Below, piece after piece: positions 1 to 9,554 of a stretch of 64,000 bases of DNA. The position numbers were made by a program, and so were the translations under genes. Under the pieces are notes generated by a model, which worked only from the letters and a program-made list of their open reading frames with translations, did no database searches and was not told where the DNA came from. How positions within the stretch are numbered: the stretch's first letter is position 1; the number at the start of each line of letters is the position of its first letter. This DNA comes from Pseudomonas persica (GTDB taxonomy: Bacteria > Pseudomonadota > Gammaproteobacteria > Pseudomonadales > Pseudomonadaceae): NCBI RefSeq assembly GCF_900291015.1, contig NZ_OLKL01000027.1:1-64000 (forward strand), in the 5' to 3' direction.

Positions 1-368
1 CGCGGCGGTTGAGGCGGTTCAGAAGGCGTGGCCGGGGCGGCAGCGGTCTCGACCGGCCTGGCTTCGAGCCCGGCGGGCGGCTGCACGGTGGCAGTGGTGA
101 CAGGCGGCTGCGCCGGTGGCGTCATCGGGTTGAGGGTGCGCTTGGCTTGCTCTTCCATCTGCAGGATGTGCTCGTTGTGCAGCTGGCGGCGGATTTCGTC
201 GGCGCCGATCTCGCGCTCCACTTCCATCTTGATGCTGTTGAAACTGCGCTTGAGCCGGCCGATCCACAGGCCTGCCGTGCGCGCGACACCGGGCAGGCGC
301 TCGGGGCCGAGCACCAGCAGGGCGAGCAGACCGACGAGCAGAAGCTCGCTGAAACTGATGCCGAACAT
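1..368 (-). CDS. tatB: Sec-independent translocase subunit TatB (C-terminus cut by window edge)
   Basis: TatB works with TatC to recognise twin-arginine signal peptides at the inner membrane. The start codon is the CAT at 366-368, three bases after the tatA stop, so the two are co-transcribed. The first residues read [20 protein letters not shown], a typical TatB membrane helix, followed by the G-P-E-R-L-P hinge and an amphipathic charged helix. A Pro/Ala/Thr-rich tail follows, as in Pseudomonas TatB. About 122 codons are visible and the stop lies beyond base 1. tatC would be expected next, outside the window. A Tat-exported binding protein encoded at 18965 would be a client of this machinery. 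Confidence 0.93.
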   Translation of the reverse strand, partial: MFGISFSELLLVGLLALLVLGPERLPGVARTAGLWIGRLKRSFNSIKMEVEREIGADEIRRQLHNEHILQMEEQAKRTLNPMTPPAQPPVTTATVQPPAGLEARPVETAAAPATPSEPPQPP

Positions 369-371
369 GGG

Positions 372-653
372 TCAGTCTTTCCGCGGCTCTTGAGCTGGCT
401 GTGCCTGGCCTTCGATGATGTGACCCTGATGTGTCGCAGTGGTTGGCTGTTGTGTGGCTTGCATTGGCGACACCGGCTGAGCGGACAATGGGGGCTGCTC
501 GGCCGGCTTGCTTTCTTCTTCGCTCATGGCTTTGCGAAAGCCCTTGATCGATTCGCCCAAGTCACCACCGAAGTTCTTCAGTTTCTTGGTGCCGAACACC
601 AGGACCACGACGACCAGCAGGACGATCCAGTGTTTCCAGTCAAAAATACCCAT
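372..653 (-). CDS. tatA: Sec-independent translocase subunit TatA
   Basis: This 93-residue protein forms the pore component of the twin-arginine translocase. An N-terminal membrane helix covers about residues 8-22 ([14 protein letters not shown]). The conserved F-G-T-K-K-L hinge and the amphipathic segment with F-G-G-D-L-G follow, and then an acidic and Pro/Gln-rich tail. It begins the tat operon and is followed after 3 bases by tatB. The his genes that often precede tatA in Pseudomonas are not upstream here. Instead about 215 bases of non-coding sequence separate it from an aldehyde dehydrogenase gene, which suggests a rearrangement or insertion at this border. Confidence 0.95.
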   Translation of the reverse strand: MGIFDWKHWIVLLVVVVLVFGTKKLKNFGGDLGESIKGFRKAMSEEESKPAEQPPLSAQPVSPMQATQQPTTATHQGHIIEGQAQPAQEPRKD

Positions 654-869
654 TTTTCATTACTCCCGAATAACGTGAGTTGTTTATGGCCCAGGCTAGC
701 TACGCGGACTTTCTTGACAAAAAAACGCTCACATATCGTGCAGCTTTTGTGTTTGGCCTCCATGGCGTGCATCATTGGCGGCCAGCAACACAGTGCCATC
801 GTGCAGGCTGGTGGCTTAAGGCGTACTGTTTACGTTGACTCTCGGTCCAGCCAATCGTCGCGGAAATAA

Positions 870-2330
870 TCAGCCAAATCCAATAATTGCTTTGGTTTCC
901 AGGTACTCTTCAAAGCCGTAGACACCGTACTCACGACCATTACCAGATTGCTTGTACCCCCCGAACGGAGCCATTGGATTCCAAGCGGGGTAATTCAGAT
1001 GCACTTGTCCCGCGCGGATACGAGATGCAATGGCTCGTGCAAGATCAAGGTCCTGCGCCTGAACATGCGCTCCAAGCCCATATATCGTGTCGTTAGCGAT
1101 AGCGACCGCTTCATCGATCGTTTCATACGGAATGATACACAGCACCGGGCCAAAAATTTCCTCTTGAGCGATCCGCATGGCGGAGTGGACCTCCGAGAAC
1201 ACAGTCGGACGGGTGTAGAAGCCCTTTTTATAACCCAGCACACGTCCTGGTCCACCACAAACGAGTTTTGCGCCTTCATTCAGGCCAGCCTCGATCATCG
1301 ACTGCACGCGGTTGAACTGGGCCTCATTGGCAATAGGACCGAGTACCGTATCTTCCGACTGCGGATCACCAACGATGATCGCATTGGCGGTTGCAGCAGC
1401 CAGCGATTCAACTTCCGCTAGCCGGTCCTTCGGAACGATCATTCTTGTCGGGGCGCTGCACGATTGTCCGACATTGCGAAACGCAGACATCACTCCCAGC
1501 GGAACGGCTTTGGCAAAGTCTGCATCGGGAAGCAGCAGATTCGGTGACTTGCCTCCTAACTCTTGAGTGACGCGCTTCACCGTAGGAGCGGCAGCCTGTG
1601 CGACCAGAGCGCCCGCGCGATTTGAACCGGTAATTGAAATCATATCGATATCGGGGTGCGCCGCCATGGCTGTGCCGACTTCGGAGCCACTACCATTAAC
1701 TAGGTTGAACACGCCTGCTGGAAGGCCTGCGTCGTGCACCAGTTGTGCGAAAAGAAGCGCGCTCAGAGGTGACAGTGCGCTTGGTTTCAAAACCACTGTG
1801 CATCCGGCCGCAATAGCGGGCGCGACTTTGGCGGTGATCTGATAAAGCGGCCAATTCCACGGAGTGATGAGGCCGCAGACGCCTATGGGTTCGCGTTCGA
1901 TCGCTGTGCCGCCTTCAACCGTTTGGAAACGATAGGTAGAGAGCAGATCCCGTGCGACCCGAACGTGTTCGGCCGCCAATGGAACTTGCATGGCCCTTGC
2001 GGAACTGATGGCTGATCCCATTTCGAGAGAAATGGCCTGTGCAAGAGCTTCTTTTCTTTCAAGGATTAGATCATAAATTTTTCCTATGACAAGTGCGCGC
2101 GATTCTGCCGATGTCGCAGACCAACCCGGAAAAGCTGCACGCGCTGCAGCTACGGCTCGATCGACATCCTTGGCTGATCCGCTCGCGACCTGCGCGGCAA
2201 CGGTTTCGTTTGCCGGATTCACCACCGGCACACTTGCGGGAACTGCAGGGGATGACCAATTACCATTAATGTAAAACATGTGAAACGTTTCAGGATTAAC
2301 GCTGTAGGTGTTCGAAGGTTGTATTGTCAT
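870..2330 (-). CDS. NAD(P)-dependent aldehyde dehydrogenase
   Basis: A 486-residue member of the aldehyde dehydrogenase superfamily, which oxidises an aldehyde to the acid with NAD(P). The oxyanion Asn lies in PWNWP (about N159), the general base Glu in ELGGKSPN (about E257) and the nucleophile Cys in NVGQSCSAPTR (about C291). Length is normal for the family. The substrate cannot be set from sequence; the protein resembles the broad betaine/vanillin/amino-aldehyde group. It stands alone on the minus strand, with about 530 bases of non-coding sequence upstream. It is one of three aldehyde dehydrogenases in this window, the others being at 11172 and 30856. Confidence 0.92.
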   Translation of the reverse strand: MTIQPSNTYSVNPETFHMFYINGNWSSPAVPASVPVVNPANETVAAQVASGSAKDVDRAVAAARAAFPGWSATSAESRALVIGKIYDLILERKEALAQAISLEMGSAISSARAMQVPLAAEHVRVARDLLSTYRFQTVEGGTAIEREPIGVCGLITPWNWPLYQITAKVAPAIAAGCTVVLKPSALSPLSALLFAQLVHDAGLPAGVFNLVNGSGSEVGTAMAAHPDIDMISITGSNRAGALVAQAAAPTVKRVTQELGGKSPNLLLPDADFAKAVPLGVMSAFRNVGQSCSAPTRMIVPKDRLAEVESLAAATANAIIVGDPQSEDTVLGPIANEAQFNRVQSMIEAGLNEGAKLVCGGPGRVLGYKKGFYTRPTVFSEVHSAMRIAQEEIFGPVLCIIPYETIDEAVAIANDTIYGLGAHVQAQDLDLARAIASRIRAGQVHLNYPAWNPMAPFGGYKQSGNGREYGVYGFEEYLETKAIIGFG

Positions 2331-2862
2331 CTAACTAGCTCCATTAGAATAGTAATAGGCACTGCGAGCAGCATAGGGTTGCCTGCCTTGCGACACTTGT
2401 ATGTCGCTGGAGCAAATATCCGAACCTGGCCTGGGAGGTGTACTTCATCAGGGTACCGCCGTGCTGCGCACGGAGATACTGTCTTCTTCAATAAAATACC
2501 AAAGCTATCCAACGAAAATTTTCTGTTCTTTAAGGTTGTGGAGGATAATCTGCTGTTTCTGCACAGCTAGCTTTGTGTCAATGCTGTTTCGGTGTGCTGT
2601 AAATCTGAATTTTCCAAGCAGACGGCCAGCCCGAACCGTTCATGATATCTATGCGTAAATGCTGCAATTACCATTGGCAGTACAATCAAATTGGAGTAAT
2701 CGGCAGTGCCTGTGCTGACGAGGTAAGAGTCCTGGCGTAGGAACGATGCGAACGCAGACATCCCTGGCGAAGCGCTATTCATCAAGCTCGTTTGAGCCAA
2801 TAGCCAAATGCAAAGGGTGCACCGGTTTTATCGCGTTCTTGGGCACCCAATGCTGTCTGCGT
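2331..2862. other. Non-coding gap upstream of the aldehyde dehydrogenase
   Basis: About 530 bases between the start of the aldehyde dehydrogenase and the stop of the cupin gene, both on the minus strand. Its base composition is more AT-rich than the neighbours. Only short ORFs without recognisable motifs or good ribosome sites occur. It must hold the aldehyde dehydrogenase promoter. No hairpin, RNA gene or clear gene remnant was recognised. Confidence 0.5.
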
Positions 2863-3576
2863 TTACTTAACGACGTAGAATTTGCGAACGTAGACAGTGC
2901 TCTTCCAGGCACATGGCACGCCTTTTGGCACGAAAACCGTATCGCCGGTGTTGATCGCCAGCTCGCACCCGTCGGCTGCTTGCAGGGTGACACTGCCTTC
3001 GATCAAGTGCATCAGCTCATGCACTTTGTGCGGGCGCTCCCGACGGGTGTAGGGCGTTGAGTCCCAGACACCAATATTCAGATTGGCCGATTCTTCGATG
3101 AACATATTGTTCGACCGGCATTGCGGCGCAGGGCTGAGTAGAATCTCGGCGTCCAGGCCCCGGGAGGGCGAGAGTGCCGCGAGCGGGTCGAGTCCGGTGA
3201 GTCCCGGGCGGTGCTCGCCGACATCCTGGAGATCAGCACAGAATGCCCAACAGGAGTTCGCCTGCGCTTGCACGTGAAGTGGCGAACCGCGGCCAATAAC
3301 GGCACTGGCACCTGGGCCGAGTTCCAGCTTAGTGCCCAGGCTCTGCAGGATGACCCGTCCAGAATGGACCACGATCATTTCGACATAAGGGTACTCGTCA
3401 ATGCTGAATTGTCCGCTGGCCTCGACCAGGCCCGCAGCGATTTCTCCGGCATTCGTATAGGCCGTTTTTCGCTGCGCACTGAAAGGGTCTCCCGCGCCCA
3501 GGGGGCCAGCGGTGAACGTGGTTGAAACAGGATTGCCGTCGGCGCGTGCCAACAGTACGGTGGTGGGTTGTGACAT
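2863..3576 (-). CDS. Cupin-domain protein (two cupin folds)
   Basis: A soluble protein of 238 residues. The start is placed at the ATG read from 3576 (MSQPTTVLLARADG) because the 38 upstream codons look like intergenic translation. The C-terminal half is a Cupin_3-like barrel: H-E-L-M-H-L-I-E-G-S, then I-N-T-G-D-T-V-F-V-P-K-G-V-P. The N-terminal half has a weaker barrel (HSGRVILQ, LGPGASAVIGRG). Cupins of this kind are small-molecule enzymes or sensors and no reaction can be assigned. It follows the acetyltransferase gene by 46 bases on the same strand, so the two probably form a transcription unit within the catabolic block. Confidence 0.8.
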   Translation of the reverse strand: MSQPTTVLLARADGNPVSTTFTAGPLGAGDPFSAQRKTAYTNAGEIAAGLVEASGQFSIDEYPYVEMIVVHSGRVILQSLGTKLELGPGASAVIGRGSPLHVQAQANSCWAFCADLQDVGEHRPGLTGLDPLAALSPSRGLDAEILLSPAPQCRSNNMFIEESANLNIGVWDSTPYTRRERPHKVHELMHLIEGSVTLQAADGCELAINTGDTVFVPKGVPCAWKSTVYVRKFYVVK

Positions 3577-3622
3577 CAAGGTTCTCCAGGTAGGGGTGGT
3601 CAAGGCTAGAGGTGTGGGTGGG

Positions 3623-4480
3623 TCAGCCGATGGCCTGGCTAACCAGCGCGAACTGCTTAAAGCCACCGACAGCCTGAGGTGGGGTTCCACGGGCCATCTG
3701 CGCGACGTTGTCGACCTGTTTCAGGCCCGCAGTTTCGAGCCAATCGGACAGGCCGCAGTCTGCCGGAATATCAACGCGAACGAATTCATCGGGTACCTGC
3801 GCCACCAACGCGGCTATCAGGTGTTGGGCTTGTCGAGGGTTCTGCGCGATGATCGGGCCGATGCAGTGGCCGCGGCCGAAGGCGCGTTGGATGGCGAAGG
3901 CGCACAGTTGACCATCACGCTCTATGCCGACTGCGTGCTCGATGACATCGAACAGGTCGTTGAGCACGCTCGCACGATCCAGACCGCTGCCGGCGTTGGC
4001 CAGTTGGAGTTGACGGGGCCGGTCGGCTACGGTCAATGGCCGGCACCGTTCATTGGCTGGCAGGGCAGGCAGGTTGGCGGGTTGTGCCAGGCCCTGATGC
4101 TGTTGGAGCTGACCGAATTCGACAAACCCCTGGCTGCTATAGAGCGGGACCCCGGCCAGTGTGGCGTTGAGGATGGCCGTGCGTGGCTTGGCAGCCTCGA
4201 GTGCCAGGTCCATCAGTTTGCGACCAATGCCTTGCCCCTGGTAATCGTCACTGACAATAACCAGGCCAATGGTGGCGTAGGCTCCCTGTGGGCAGGTGAA
4301 CGCGGTACCGATCAGACGTTCGCCGTCTTCGGCGACGAAGCCCTCGGCGACGCGCTGCAACATCGCCCAATCCTCCAGGCGGTGAGGCCATTTCAACTGG
4401 ACCGACAATGCGTGGGCCGCCGTTACATCGGCTGGGGTAAAGGGGCGAAAGCGATAAGAGGGTTTTTGCGAGACGGACAT
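3623..4480 (-). CDS. GNAT-family N-acetyltransferase with a second GNAT-like domain
   Basis: A 285-residue protein. The start is set at the ATG read from 4480 (MSVSQKPSYRFRPFTP), since the upstream 56 codons lack protein-like character. Residues 1 to about 140 form a GNAT fold with the acetyl-CoA loop D-D-Y-Q-G-Q-G-I-G-R-K-L-M and the later Y-S-S-Q-G-F strand. The C-terminal half looks like the Acetyltransf_18-type domain often paired with it. The acyl acceptor is unknown. It precedes the cupin gene in a likely two-gene unit. A copy of a roughly 100-bp repeat (4555-4655) lies just upstream. Confidence 0.82.
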   Translation of the reverse strand: MSVSQKPSYRFRPFTPADVTAAHALSVQLKWPHRLEDWAMLQRVAEGFVAEDGERLIGTAFTCPQGAYATIGLVIVSDDYQGQGIGRKLMDLALEAAKPRTAILNATLAGVPLYSSQGFVEFGQLQQHQGLAQPANLPALPANERCRPLTVADRPRQLQLANAGSGLDRASVLNDLFDVIEHAVGIERDGQLCAFAIQRAFGRGHCIGPIIAQNPRQAQHLIAALVAQVPDEFVRVDIPADCGLSDWLETAGLKQVDNVAQMARGTPPQAVGGFKQFALVSQAIG

Positions 4481-4554
4481 GGCAGGTCTCCGTGAATGGC
4501 TGATCGGTGCAAAAAAATTCATCGACGTTGAGGTTTGTATCCCACTTGCGCAAA

Positions 4555-4655
4555 GGCCTGACAAGGGGCAGCAGTCAATTCGGCAGATTCTCCAAGTGAC
4601 AGTTGCAACGGCCCAATTTTTGACTTGAATGAAGCTCCCTGGCAGCAATAAATAC
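4555..4655 (+). repeat. Dispersed ~100-bp intergenic repeat, copy A
   Basis: Shares a diverged but collinear stretch with 6279-6380 and 10992-11095. Common blocks are AGGCCTGACAAG, then AATTCGGCAGATT, then a TTGAATGAAG block, then GGCAGCA. It lies between the oprD terminator and the acetyltransferase start. It could hold regulator sites or be an old duplicated promoter. Confidence 0.6.
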
Positions 4656-4720
4656 TTGGAGGTTTGTTCTTGTGAGTGGCAACGAAGAGCTCTTTTGCAA
4701 GATTAGATAGAACGAAAAAA

Positions 4721-4738
4721 GGCGCCCGGATGGGCGCC
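4721..4738 (-). terminator. Rho-independent terminator of the OprD-family porin gene
   Basis: GGCGCCC-GGAT-GGGCGCC forms a 7-bp GC-rich hairpin. Read on the minus strand it is followed by a T-run (the A-run at 4715-4720 of the plus strand). It lies about 55 bases past the porin stop. Confidence 0.8.
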
Positions 4739-4792
4739 TAAAACCAGGGGAGGGTGCATGAAGTCTTCAGAAGAACTGAGCGCAGACTACCT

Positions 4793-6133
4793 TCACAGAA
4801 TGCTCAGCGGGTACTCGATGATCAGACGCACTTCGTCAACGTCGCTTTCATATGAGCTGGAGCGGTGGGTGGCCTGGCGCAGACGCAAGGACAGATCCTT
4901 GGCCGAACCTGATTGGACCACGTACTTGGCCTCGATATCGCGTTCCCAGTGCTTCTCGTCGTCCGCACCGGCGCGGAAGTATGCGCCCGAGGGGTCGGCC
5001 TTGGTGAAGTCGATCTGGTCACCTTTTACGTAGCGGGTCATCAGGGTGAGGCCAGGTACCCCGAAGCTGGCCATGTCGATGTCGTAGCGGACCTGCATGG
5101 ACCGCTCATTGGGGCTATTGAAATCCGAATACTGAATCGAGTTCGCCAACCAGATCGAATCCACGCCGATGTAGTCGAAGGTCTCGTCGCCATCAATCTT
5201 TTGATAGGCAAGTGTGAGCTTGTGCGGCCCGATGGTGTAGGCTGCCTTGGCCGACCAACTGGTGGTGTCGATCTTGCCGGCGCGTGCCTCGCCCTCGTCG
5301 CTGGTCTTGTAGGCGGTCAAACCGAAGTTCAATGATTGCTTGTCTGCCAAAGGAAGGGTGTAGGAGGCGCTGCCGAAATACTGGCGCCAGACCTCTTCGG
5401 CTCGGCTGGTATAGGCCATCAGTCGGAGGTTTTCGCTGACCATATAGGAGCCACCAAGGAAGTCGACGCTGTCCGCCTCGACACCTGCGTAGGTGGTGAT
5501 CAGCTTATCATTGGAGTTAGTGGAGTTTCTCCCGTTGTACGCAGTGAAGTGGCCAGCTTCGAGAAAAAGATCATCGAACTCTTTGCTCGACACTTGGAAA
5601 CCGGTGGCCACTTCTGGCAACAAGCGGTTGTCACCCATAGCAAATACAGGTGCGGTGGGGCGCTGTTCGCCGAACTTAAGCACAGTGGAGGAAACCCGCA
5701 CTTTCACTGCCCCGCCGATCTCACCGTATGAGTCCGGCACATTAGCATCGGAGGTTCTATTGTTGCTGATGGGCAGTAGACCATTACCGACCCGGCCCCG
5801 ACCGCTGTCCAATTTGACCCCGCCGTAAGCGAAGGCATCAATGCCGAAGCCGATGGTGCCTTGAGTGAAACCTGAAGCGAAGTTCAACATGGCGCCCTGT
5901 GCCCACTCTTCGCGGTACCCATTGCGTTCGCTGGCCGGCTTGGCGCCGTTACTGCCCTGGCTGTTGCTGCCGCCGTTGCGCAAGTCGCGGTTCATGTAGA
6001 AGTTACGGTTGAGCAGGTTCAAGCTGCTGTCCTCGATAAAACCCTTGGCTTCCTCTTGCTGGCTGGCGATAGCCAGTTGCGAGGCCGTGGCGGTGACTGC
6101 CAGGGCAAGACAGCTATGTTTCACAACGTTCAT
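4793..6133 (-). CDS. OprD-family outer-membrane porin
   Basis: A 446-residue outer-membrane channel of the OprD/OpdX family, which takes up small nutrients such as amino acids or aromatic acids. A signal peptide covers about residues 1-23, cleaved near QLAIA-SQQ. The N-terminal hallmark G-F-I-E-D-S-S-L-N-L-L-N-R-N-F-Y-M-N-R-D is clear, followed by alternating beta-strand sequence and a C-terminal segment ending IIEYPLSIL. Its position among amino-acid and opine-type catabolic genes suggests it admits their substrate, but OprD specificity cannot be read from sequence. A strong terminator follows at 4721 and repeat copy B lies upstream at 6279. Confidence 0.93.
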   Translation of the reverse strand: MNVVKHSCLALAVTATASQLAIASQQEEAKGFIEDSSLNLLNRNFYMNRDLRNGGSNSQGSNGAKPASERNGYREEWAQGAMLNFASGFTQGTIGFGIDAFAYGGVKLDSGRGRVGNGLLPISNNRTSDANVPDSYGEIGGAVKVRVSSTVLKFGEQRPTAPVFAMGDNRLLPEVATGFQVSSKEFDDLFLEAGHFTAYNGRNSTNSNDKLITTYAGVEADSVDFLGGSYMVSENLRLMAYTSRAEEVWRQYFGSASYTLPLADKQSLNFGLTAYKTSDEGEARAGKIDTTSWSAKAAYTIGPHKLTLAYQKIDGDETFDYIGVDSIWLANSIQYSDFNSPNERSMQVRYDIDMASFGVPGLTLMTRYVKGDQIDFTKADPSGAYFRAGADDEKHWERDIEAKYVVQSGSAKDLSLRLRQATHRSSSYESDVDEVRLIIEYPLSIL

Positions 6134-6278
6134 GGGTTACTCCATCGAATTTTTATTAGTGTCCGTTGCCCCTACGGCGGACAACGTTTTTGGCAGACCA
6201 GTGAACTGCTCCAGGGCAACTGAGTGAGGGGGAGTCCGTTCTATTGCACTGGTAGCGGCTGTATCGCAGCTGCTTCGA

Positions 6279-6380
6279 GGCCTGACAAGAGGCCGAACGC
6301 AATTCGGTAGATTGCATAAAAGATCGCCCAGTTGACCGCATCTATGGCTCAAATCGAGGGCAATGCCGGCAGCAAATTTC
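6279..6380 (+). repeat. Dispersed ~100-bp intergenic repeat, copy B
   Basis: Collinear with copies at 4555 and 10992. It has AGGCCTGACAAGAGGC, AATTCGGTAGATTGCATAAA, CTCAAATCGAGGG and CCGGCAGCAAA in the same order and spacing. It sits upstream of the porin, but on the strand opposite to porin transcription. Confidence 0.65.
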
Positions 6381-6548
6381 GGCTACTTTTTCGGGATGAA
6401 CGCGTGGCTGGCGAGCCATGGAAGAGTCTTCCAGGTTTTCGGGAAACAATTCAGGGTTGCCCAAGCGTTGTCGAATCGAGTGCGAGGAAAAGCCTGCAAG
6501 GGGGGAGGTGGCGGCTTCCCGAAGGAGGGCTTACAACGGACAAAAAAA

Positions 6549-6567
6549 GCGGGAGCAAAGCTCCCGC
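6549..6567 (-). terminator. Rho-independent terminator of the FAD oxidoreductase gene
   Basis: GCGGGAG-CAAAG-CTCCCGC hairpin with an A-run at 6542-6548, which is a T-run on the minus strand. It lies about 20 bases after the flavoprotein stop. Confidence 0.85.
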
Positions 6568-6587
6568 CAAATAACGAAGAAACAAGA

Positions 6588-7913
6588 TCAGAACTCGGAA
6601 ACCTTCCCCCAGACCCCTTTGTTCAGACGGGCAAGTGTGTATTGCGTGTGGTCCACAAAGGGCGTTGTACCTGTCGCCAGTTCAGCAATCAGGCGCCCCG
6701 CACCGGGGCCGATGCCGAAGCCATGACCCGAAAAGCCTGCGGCCAGAATGAAGCCAGGCAGGTTTTGCGCTTCATCGATGACGGGTACGCCATCGGGGGT
6801 ACTGTCGATATACCCGGCCCAGCCGGCCTGAACCGGAACGCTGCCCAGGGCTGGCAGTAGTCGACGCGCGCGGGCCAAGGTATCGCGCAGTATCGATTCC
6901 GATGGGCGCGGATCGAGAATGCGCACTCGCTCCATCGGTGTGGGGCGGTCGAGTGCCCACTTGCTGCGCGTTTCGTGGCCGTATTGCCAACCCTGCAGGT
7001 CACCCGGTGAGAGCATCTGCCAGCGTTTTGCGAACATTGGCAGAAAATACGGGGAGAAGCGTAGTTGCTGTGGCGTCGGATCCACACAAGCACGTCCGGA
7101 AATAGCCAGGGTGTAGCCGCCGTCGCCACGCCGAGTGACGGTCACCTCACTGGTATGCAGCGCATCGGGAATGCCCTTTACACCCGGCATTACCGAGAGG
7201 ATGGATGAGCGCACCGAGACCTGCGGAAAGCGAATGCCCAGCTGCGCACAGAAAGAGGAAGCCCAGGCACCGCCGGCCATCACCACCTGGCGGGTCTTGA
7301 TCACGCCTTTTTCTGTGATAACCCCCGATACGCGGCCGGCCTCGGTCTCAACACCGCGGGCGGCGCAAAACTGATGGATCGTTCCGCCATGCTTGATGAT
7401 GCCCTTGGCGATCAGCGGTGCAGCGCGCGACGGATCGGCGATGCCATCGGATGGTGAGAACACCCCGCCCAGCCAGGGCTTGCCGGTCGCCGCGCCACGT
7501 TGGGTGGCTTCGGCACTGCTTAGCATATGGGTGGTGACCCCCTGGGTGATGGCGAAGTCACGCCATTTGGCCCAGCCATCGAGCTCGGCCTGGTTATCCG
7601 ACAGATAGAACAGCCCGCAACGGCGAAAACCAAGGTCTTCGCCCAGGTCGGCGCTGATTTCCTCCCAGAGCTTGAGGCTCTGGGTCGATAGCGGCAGTTC
7701 GCGCGCGTCGCGGTTCTGCTGGCGGCACCAGCCCCAGTTGCGGCTTGACTGCTCGGCGCCGATCCGGCCTTTCTCCAGCAAGGCTACGCTCATGCCGTGA
7801 CGGGCCATGAAATAGGCGGCGCATACACCGATGATGCCGCCACCAATAACGACGACATCGGCGCTATTCGGCAGCTCCGGACAGGACTGCATGGTGATCA
7901 AGGGAGCCGGCAT
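6588..7913 (-). CDS. FAD-dependent oxidoreductase (DAO superfamily)
   Basis: A 441-residue flavoprotein of the D-amino-acid oxidase/dehydrogenase superfamily, which oxidises amines or amino acids. The Rossmann motif is near residue 22 (V-V-V-I-G-G-G-I-I-G), and S-S-R-N-W-G-W-C-R-Q follows as the usual FAD-contact segment. The C-terminal F-S-G-H-G-F-G-I-G-P-G motif binds FAD at the far end of the fold. No signal peptide is evident. It is divergent from the ornithine-cyclodeaminase-like gene at 8530, across about 616 bases that must hold both promoters. Substrate unknown; at least three more flavoproteins of this fold occur in the window. Confidence 0.9.
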   Translation of the reverse strand: MPAPLITMQSCPELPNSADVVVIGGGIIGVCAAYFMARHGMSVALLEKGRIGAEQSSRNWGWCRQQNRDARELPLSTQSLKLWEEISADLGEDLGFRRCGLFYLSDNQAELDGWAKWRDFAITQGVTTHMLSSAEATQRGAATGKPWLGGVFSPSDGIADPSRAAPLIAKGIIKHGGTIHQFCAARGVETEAGRVSGVITEKGVIKTRQVVMAGGAWASSFCAQLGIRFPQVSVRSSILSVMPGVKGIPDALHTSEVTVTRRGDGGYTLAISGRACVDPTPQQLRFSPYFLPMFAKRWQMLSPGDLQGWQYGHETRSKWALDRPTPMERVRILDPRPSESILRDTLARARRLLPALGSVPVQAGWAGYIDSTPDGVPVIDEAQNLPGFILAAGFSGHGFGIGPGAGRLIAELATGTTPFVDHTQYTLARLNKGVWGKVSEF

Positions 7914-8529
7914 TATGTTCTCCTGGCCAGAAACCTGTTGTTGTTAGGGCTTTGCATCGAACAAAGCTGGCGAGCGACAAGGCTGTGTCGGCGCTCGCCG
8001 ATGAGCGGATCGGCGCGAATCAGTCGGATAATCAGAACTGAGATTCGGATCTGCTGCCTCGTCGCTCGATTCGGCACGGCAGACAGGGTTCGGCAGTCGG
8101 CCATACCGTTGCGCTGATCCTATTTTAGGCATCGCACCCCAAAGGGGCTGTTGTATTGGCAGTGTGCGATCGCAGAATCGGGCGTTTTCCAGGGGGGGGC
8201 TGGAAGTTTCTGCTGCAGCGTACGACACAGCGCGTTCTTAAGCCTCTGCACCTCTTTCCCGCCATCCCACAGAGGCCATGGCGTGGCGCGAGGTGGGGCG
8301 CAGTAGCGAAGCGTTAGCTTTTGTCGATAGCGAGGAAAGGATGCGGGAATAGCGTATTCGCCCTGCATTCGAAACTTTCTGCCGAGTGCTCACCGGCATA
8401 CTTACAGAAAGCCGGCATTGCATTGTCGCACTACGTGCGCCGAACAGGGCGAGCAGCACGACATCGATGACGCGTGCACACGCCCGGTCAATTACGGTCG
8501 CCTAATCAAAGAACAGTGAGGTCCGCTAG
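7914..8529. other. Divergent promoter region, no gene recognised
   Basis: 616 bases between two divergently transcribed metabolic genes. Short ORFs on both strands show no motifs. The region probably holds both promoters and regulator sites. A G8 tract occurs near 8192. Confidence 0.5.
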
Positions 8530-9519
8530 ATGAAAACCCTGCTGCTTAACAAAGCGGAAGTCGGCAGATTGATATCCATGGAGGAGGTTATCGGGTCAGT
8601 GGAGGAGGCCTACAAGGCCTTCAGCGCCGGGCAGGTGGTACAGCCCGATTACATAGGCATACATCTGCCTGAGCCGCGCGGTGAGATCGACTTCAAGGTC
8701 GGTTATTGCAAGACCAATGAAATCATCTCGATGAAGGCCTCTTCCGGCGGCTTTCTCGACAACCCGACCGCGTATGGCGTGCCCAATGGGATGGGCAGCG
8801 TGCTGCTGTTCGATGCCAGGAGCTGCGCGCTGATCTGCGTGATGGATGGCAGCCTCCTTACCGGCCTCAGGACCGGCGCCTCGGGCGCCGTCTCGGTCAA
8901 GGCGCTGGCGAGAAAGAGCGCCCGGAAAATCACCTGCATCGGTACTGGCAACCAGGCGCGGATGCAGATTCGCGCCATTAGTCTGGTGATGCAGATCGGA
9001 GAGATCCATGCCTGGAGCAGAAGCCTGGAGACGCGCGAGCACTTCAAGGTGGACATCGAAGAGGAGTTCGGTATTCCGGTGATCCTGGCCGACTCAAAGA
9101 AGGCGGCGGTCGAGCAGGCCGACATCCTCATCACCACCACCCGTGGCAAGGGCTCGCTGGTGGAAGCCAGCTGGGTGAAGCCCGGCACTCATATCATCGC
9201 CATCGGCACGGATATGAAAGGCAAGCAGGAGTTCGAGCCCGAGATATTCCGCAACGCCAAGATCGTCACTGACTCGACCTCGCAGTGCATCGAAAAAGGG
9301 GAGGTCTGGCATCCGCTGACCGCGAAGATCATCGGCCTGAACGATATCCACGGTGAACTCGGCGAGATTCTGCTGGGCACCAAGCCGGGTAGGGAGAACG
9401 ATGAGGAAATCACCATCTTCGACTCCACCGGCATGGCCATCCAGGACAACACCACGGCCGAAAAAATCTATCGCAATGCGCTGGAAAGCAACGCCGGAAC
9501 CTTCTTCGTTTTCCTTTGA
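8530..9519 (+). CDS. Ornithine cyclodeaminase / mu-crystallin family protein, candidate iminosuccinate reductase
   Basis: A 329-residue NAD(P)-binding protein. The K-A-S-S-G-G-F substrate segment, [11 protein letters not shown] and the dinucleotide motif [10 protein letters not shown] are typical of the OCD/mu-crystallin family. Relatives include ornithine cyclodeaminase, alanine dehydrogenase, EutC of hydroxyectoine use and BhcD iminosuccinate reductase of the beta-hydroxyaspartate cycle. The gene is followed after 35 bases by a threonine-dehydratase-like gene, the same pairing as eutB/eutC and bhcB/bhcD. This favours a role in reducing the imine made by that dehydratase. The start is the ATG at 8530 with GAGG about 10 bases upstream. 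The exact reaction is inference. Confidence 0.85.
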   Translation: MKTLLLNKAEVGRLISMEEVIGSVEEAYKAFSAGQVVQPDYIGIHLPEPRGEIDFKVGYCKTNEIISMKASSGGFLDNPTAYGVPNGMGSVLLFDARSCALICVMDGSLLTGLRTGASGAVSVKALARKSARKITCIGTGNQARMQIRAISLVMQIGEIHAWSRSLETREHFKVDIEEEFGIPVILADSKKAAVEQADILITTTRGKGSLVEASWVKPGTHIIAIGTDMKGKQEFEPEIFRNAKIVTDSTSQCIEKGEVWHPLTAKIIGLNDIHGELGEILLGTKPGRENDEEITIFDSTGMAIQDNTTAEKIYRNALESNAGTFFVFL

Positions 9520-9554
9520 AACGTGATTTTTGGCAATAGGGGAGAGTACATCAT

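Larger units (their letters stand above)
4481..4792. other. Intergenic region with repeat copy and oprD terminator
   Basis: A 312-base gap between the acetyltransferase start and the porin stop. It contains repeat copy A (4555-4655) and a rho-independent terminator (4721-4738). No gene was seen. Confidence 0.6.
6134..6587. other. Intergenic region upstream of the porin gene
   Basis: A 454-base gap holding the porin promoter, repeat copy B (6279-6380) and the terminator of the flavoprotein gene (6549-6567). Short ORFs in it have no recognisable features. Confidence 0.55.

Noticed and set aside
9..869. Plus-strand ORF of 286 codons over tatA/tatB
   Set aside because: Antisense to clearly recognisable TatA and TatB; Arg/His-rich and without motifs.
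2567..2800. 77-codon minus-strand ORF in the gap before the cupin gene
   Set aside because: No motifs, no convincing ribosome site and no conserved pattern recognised.
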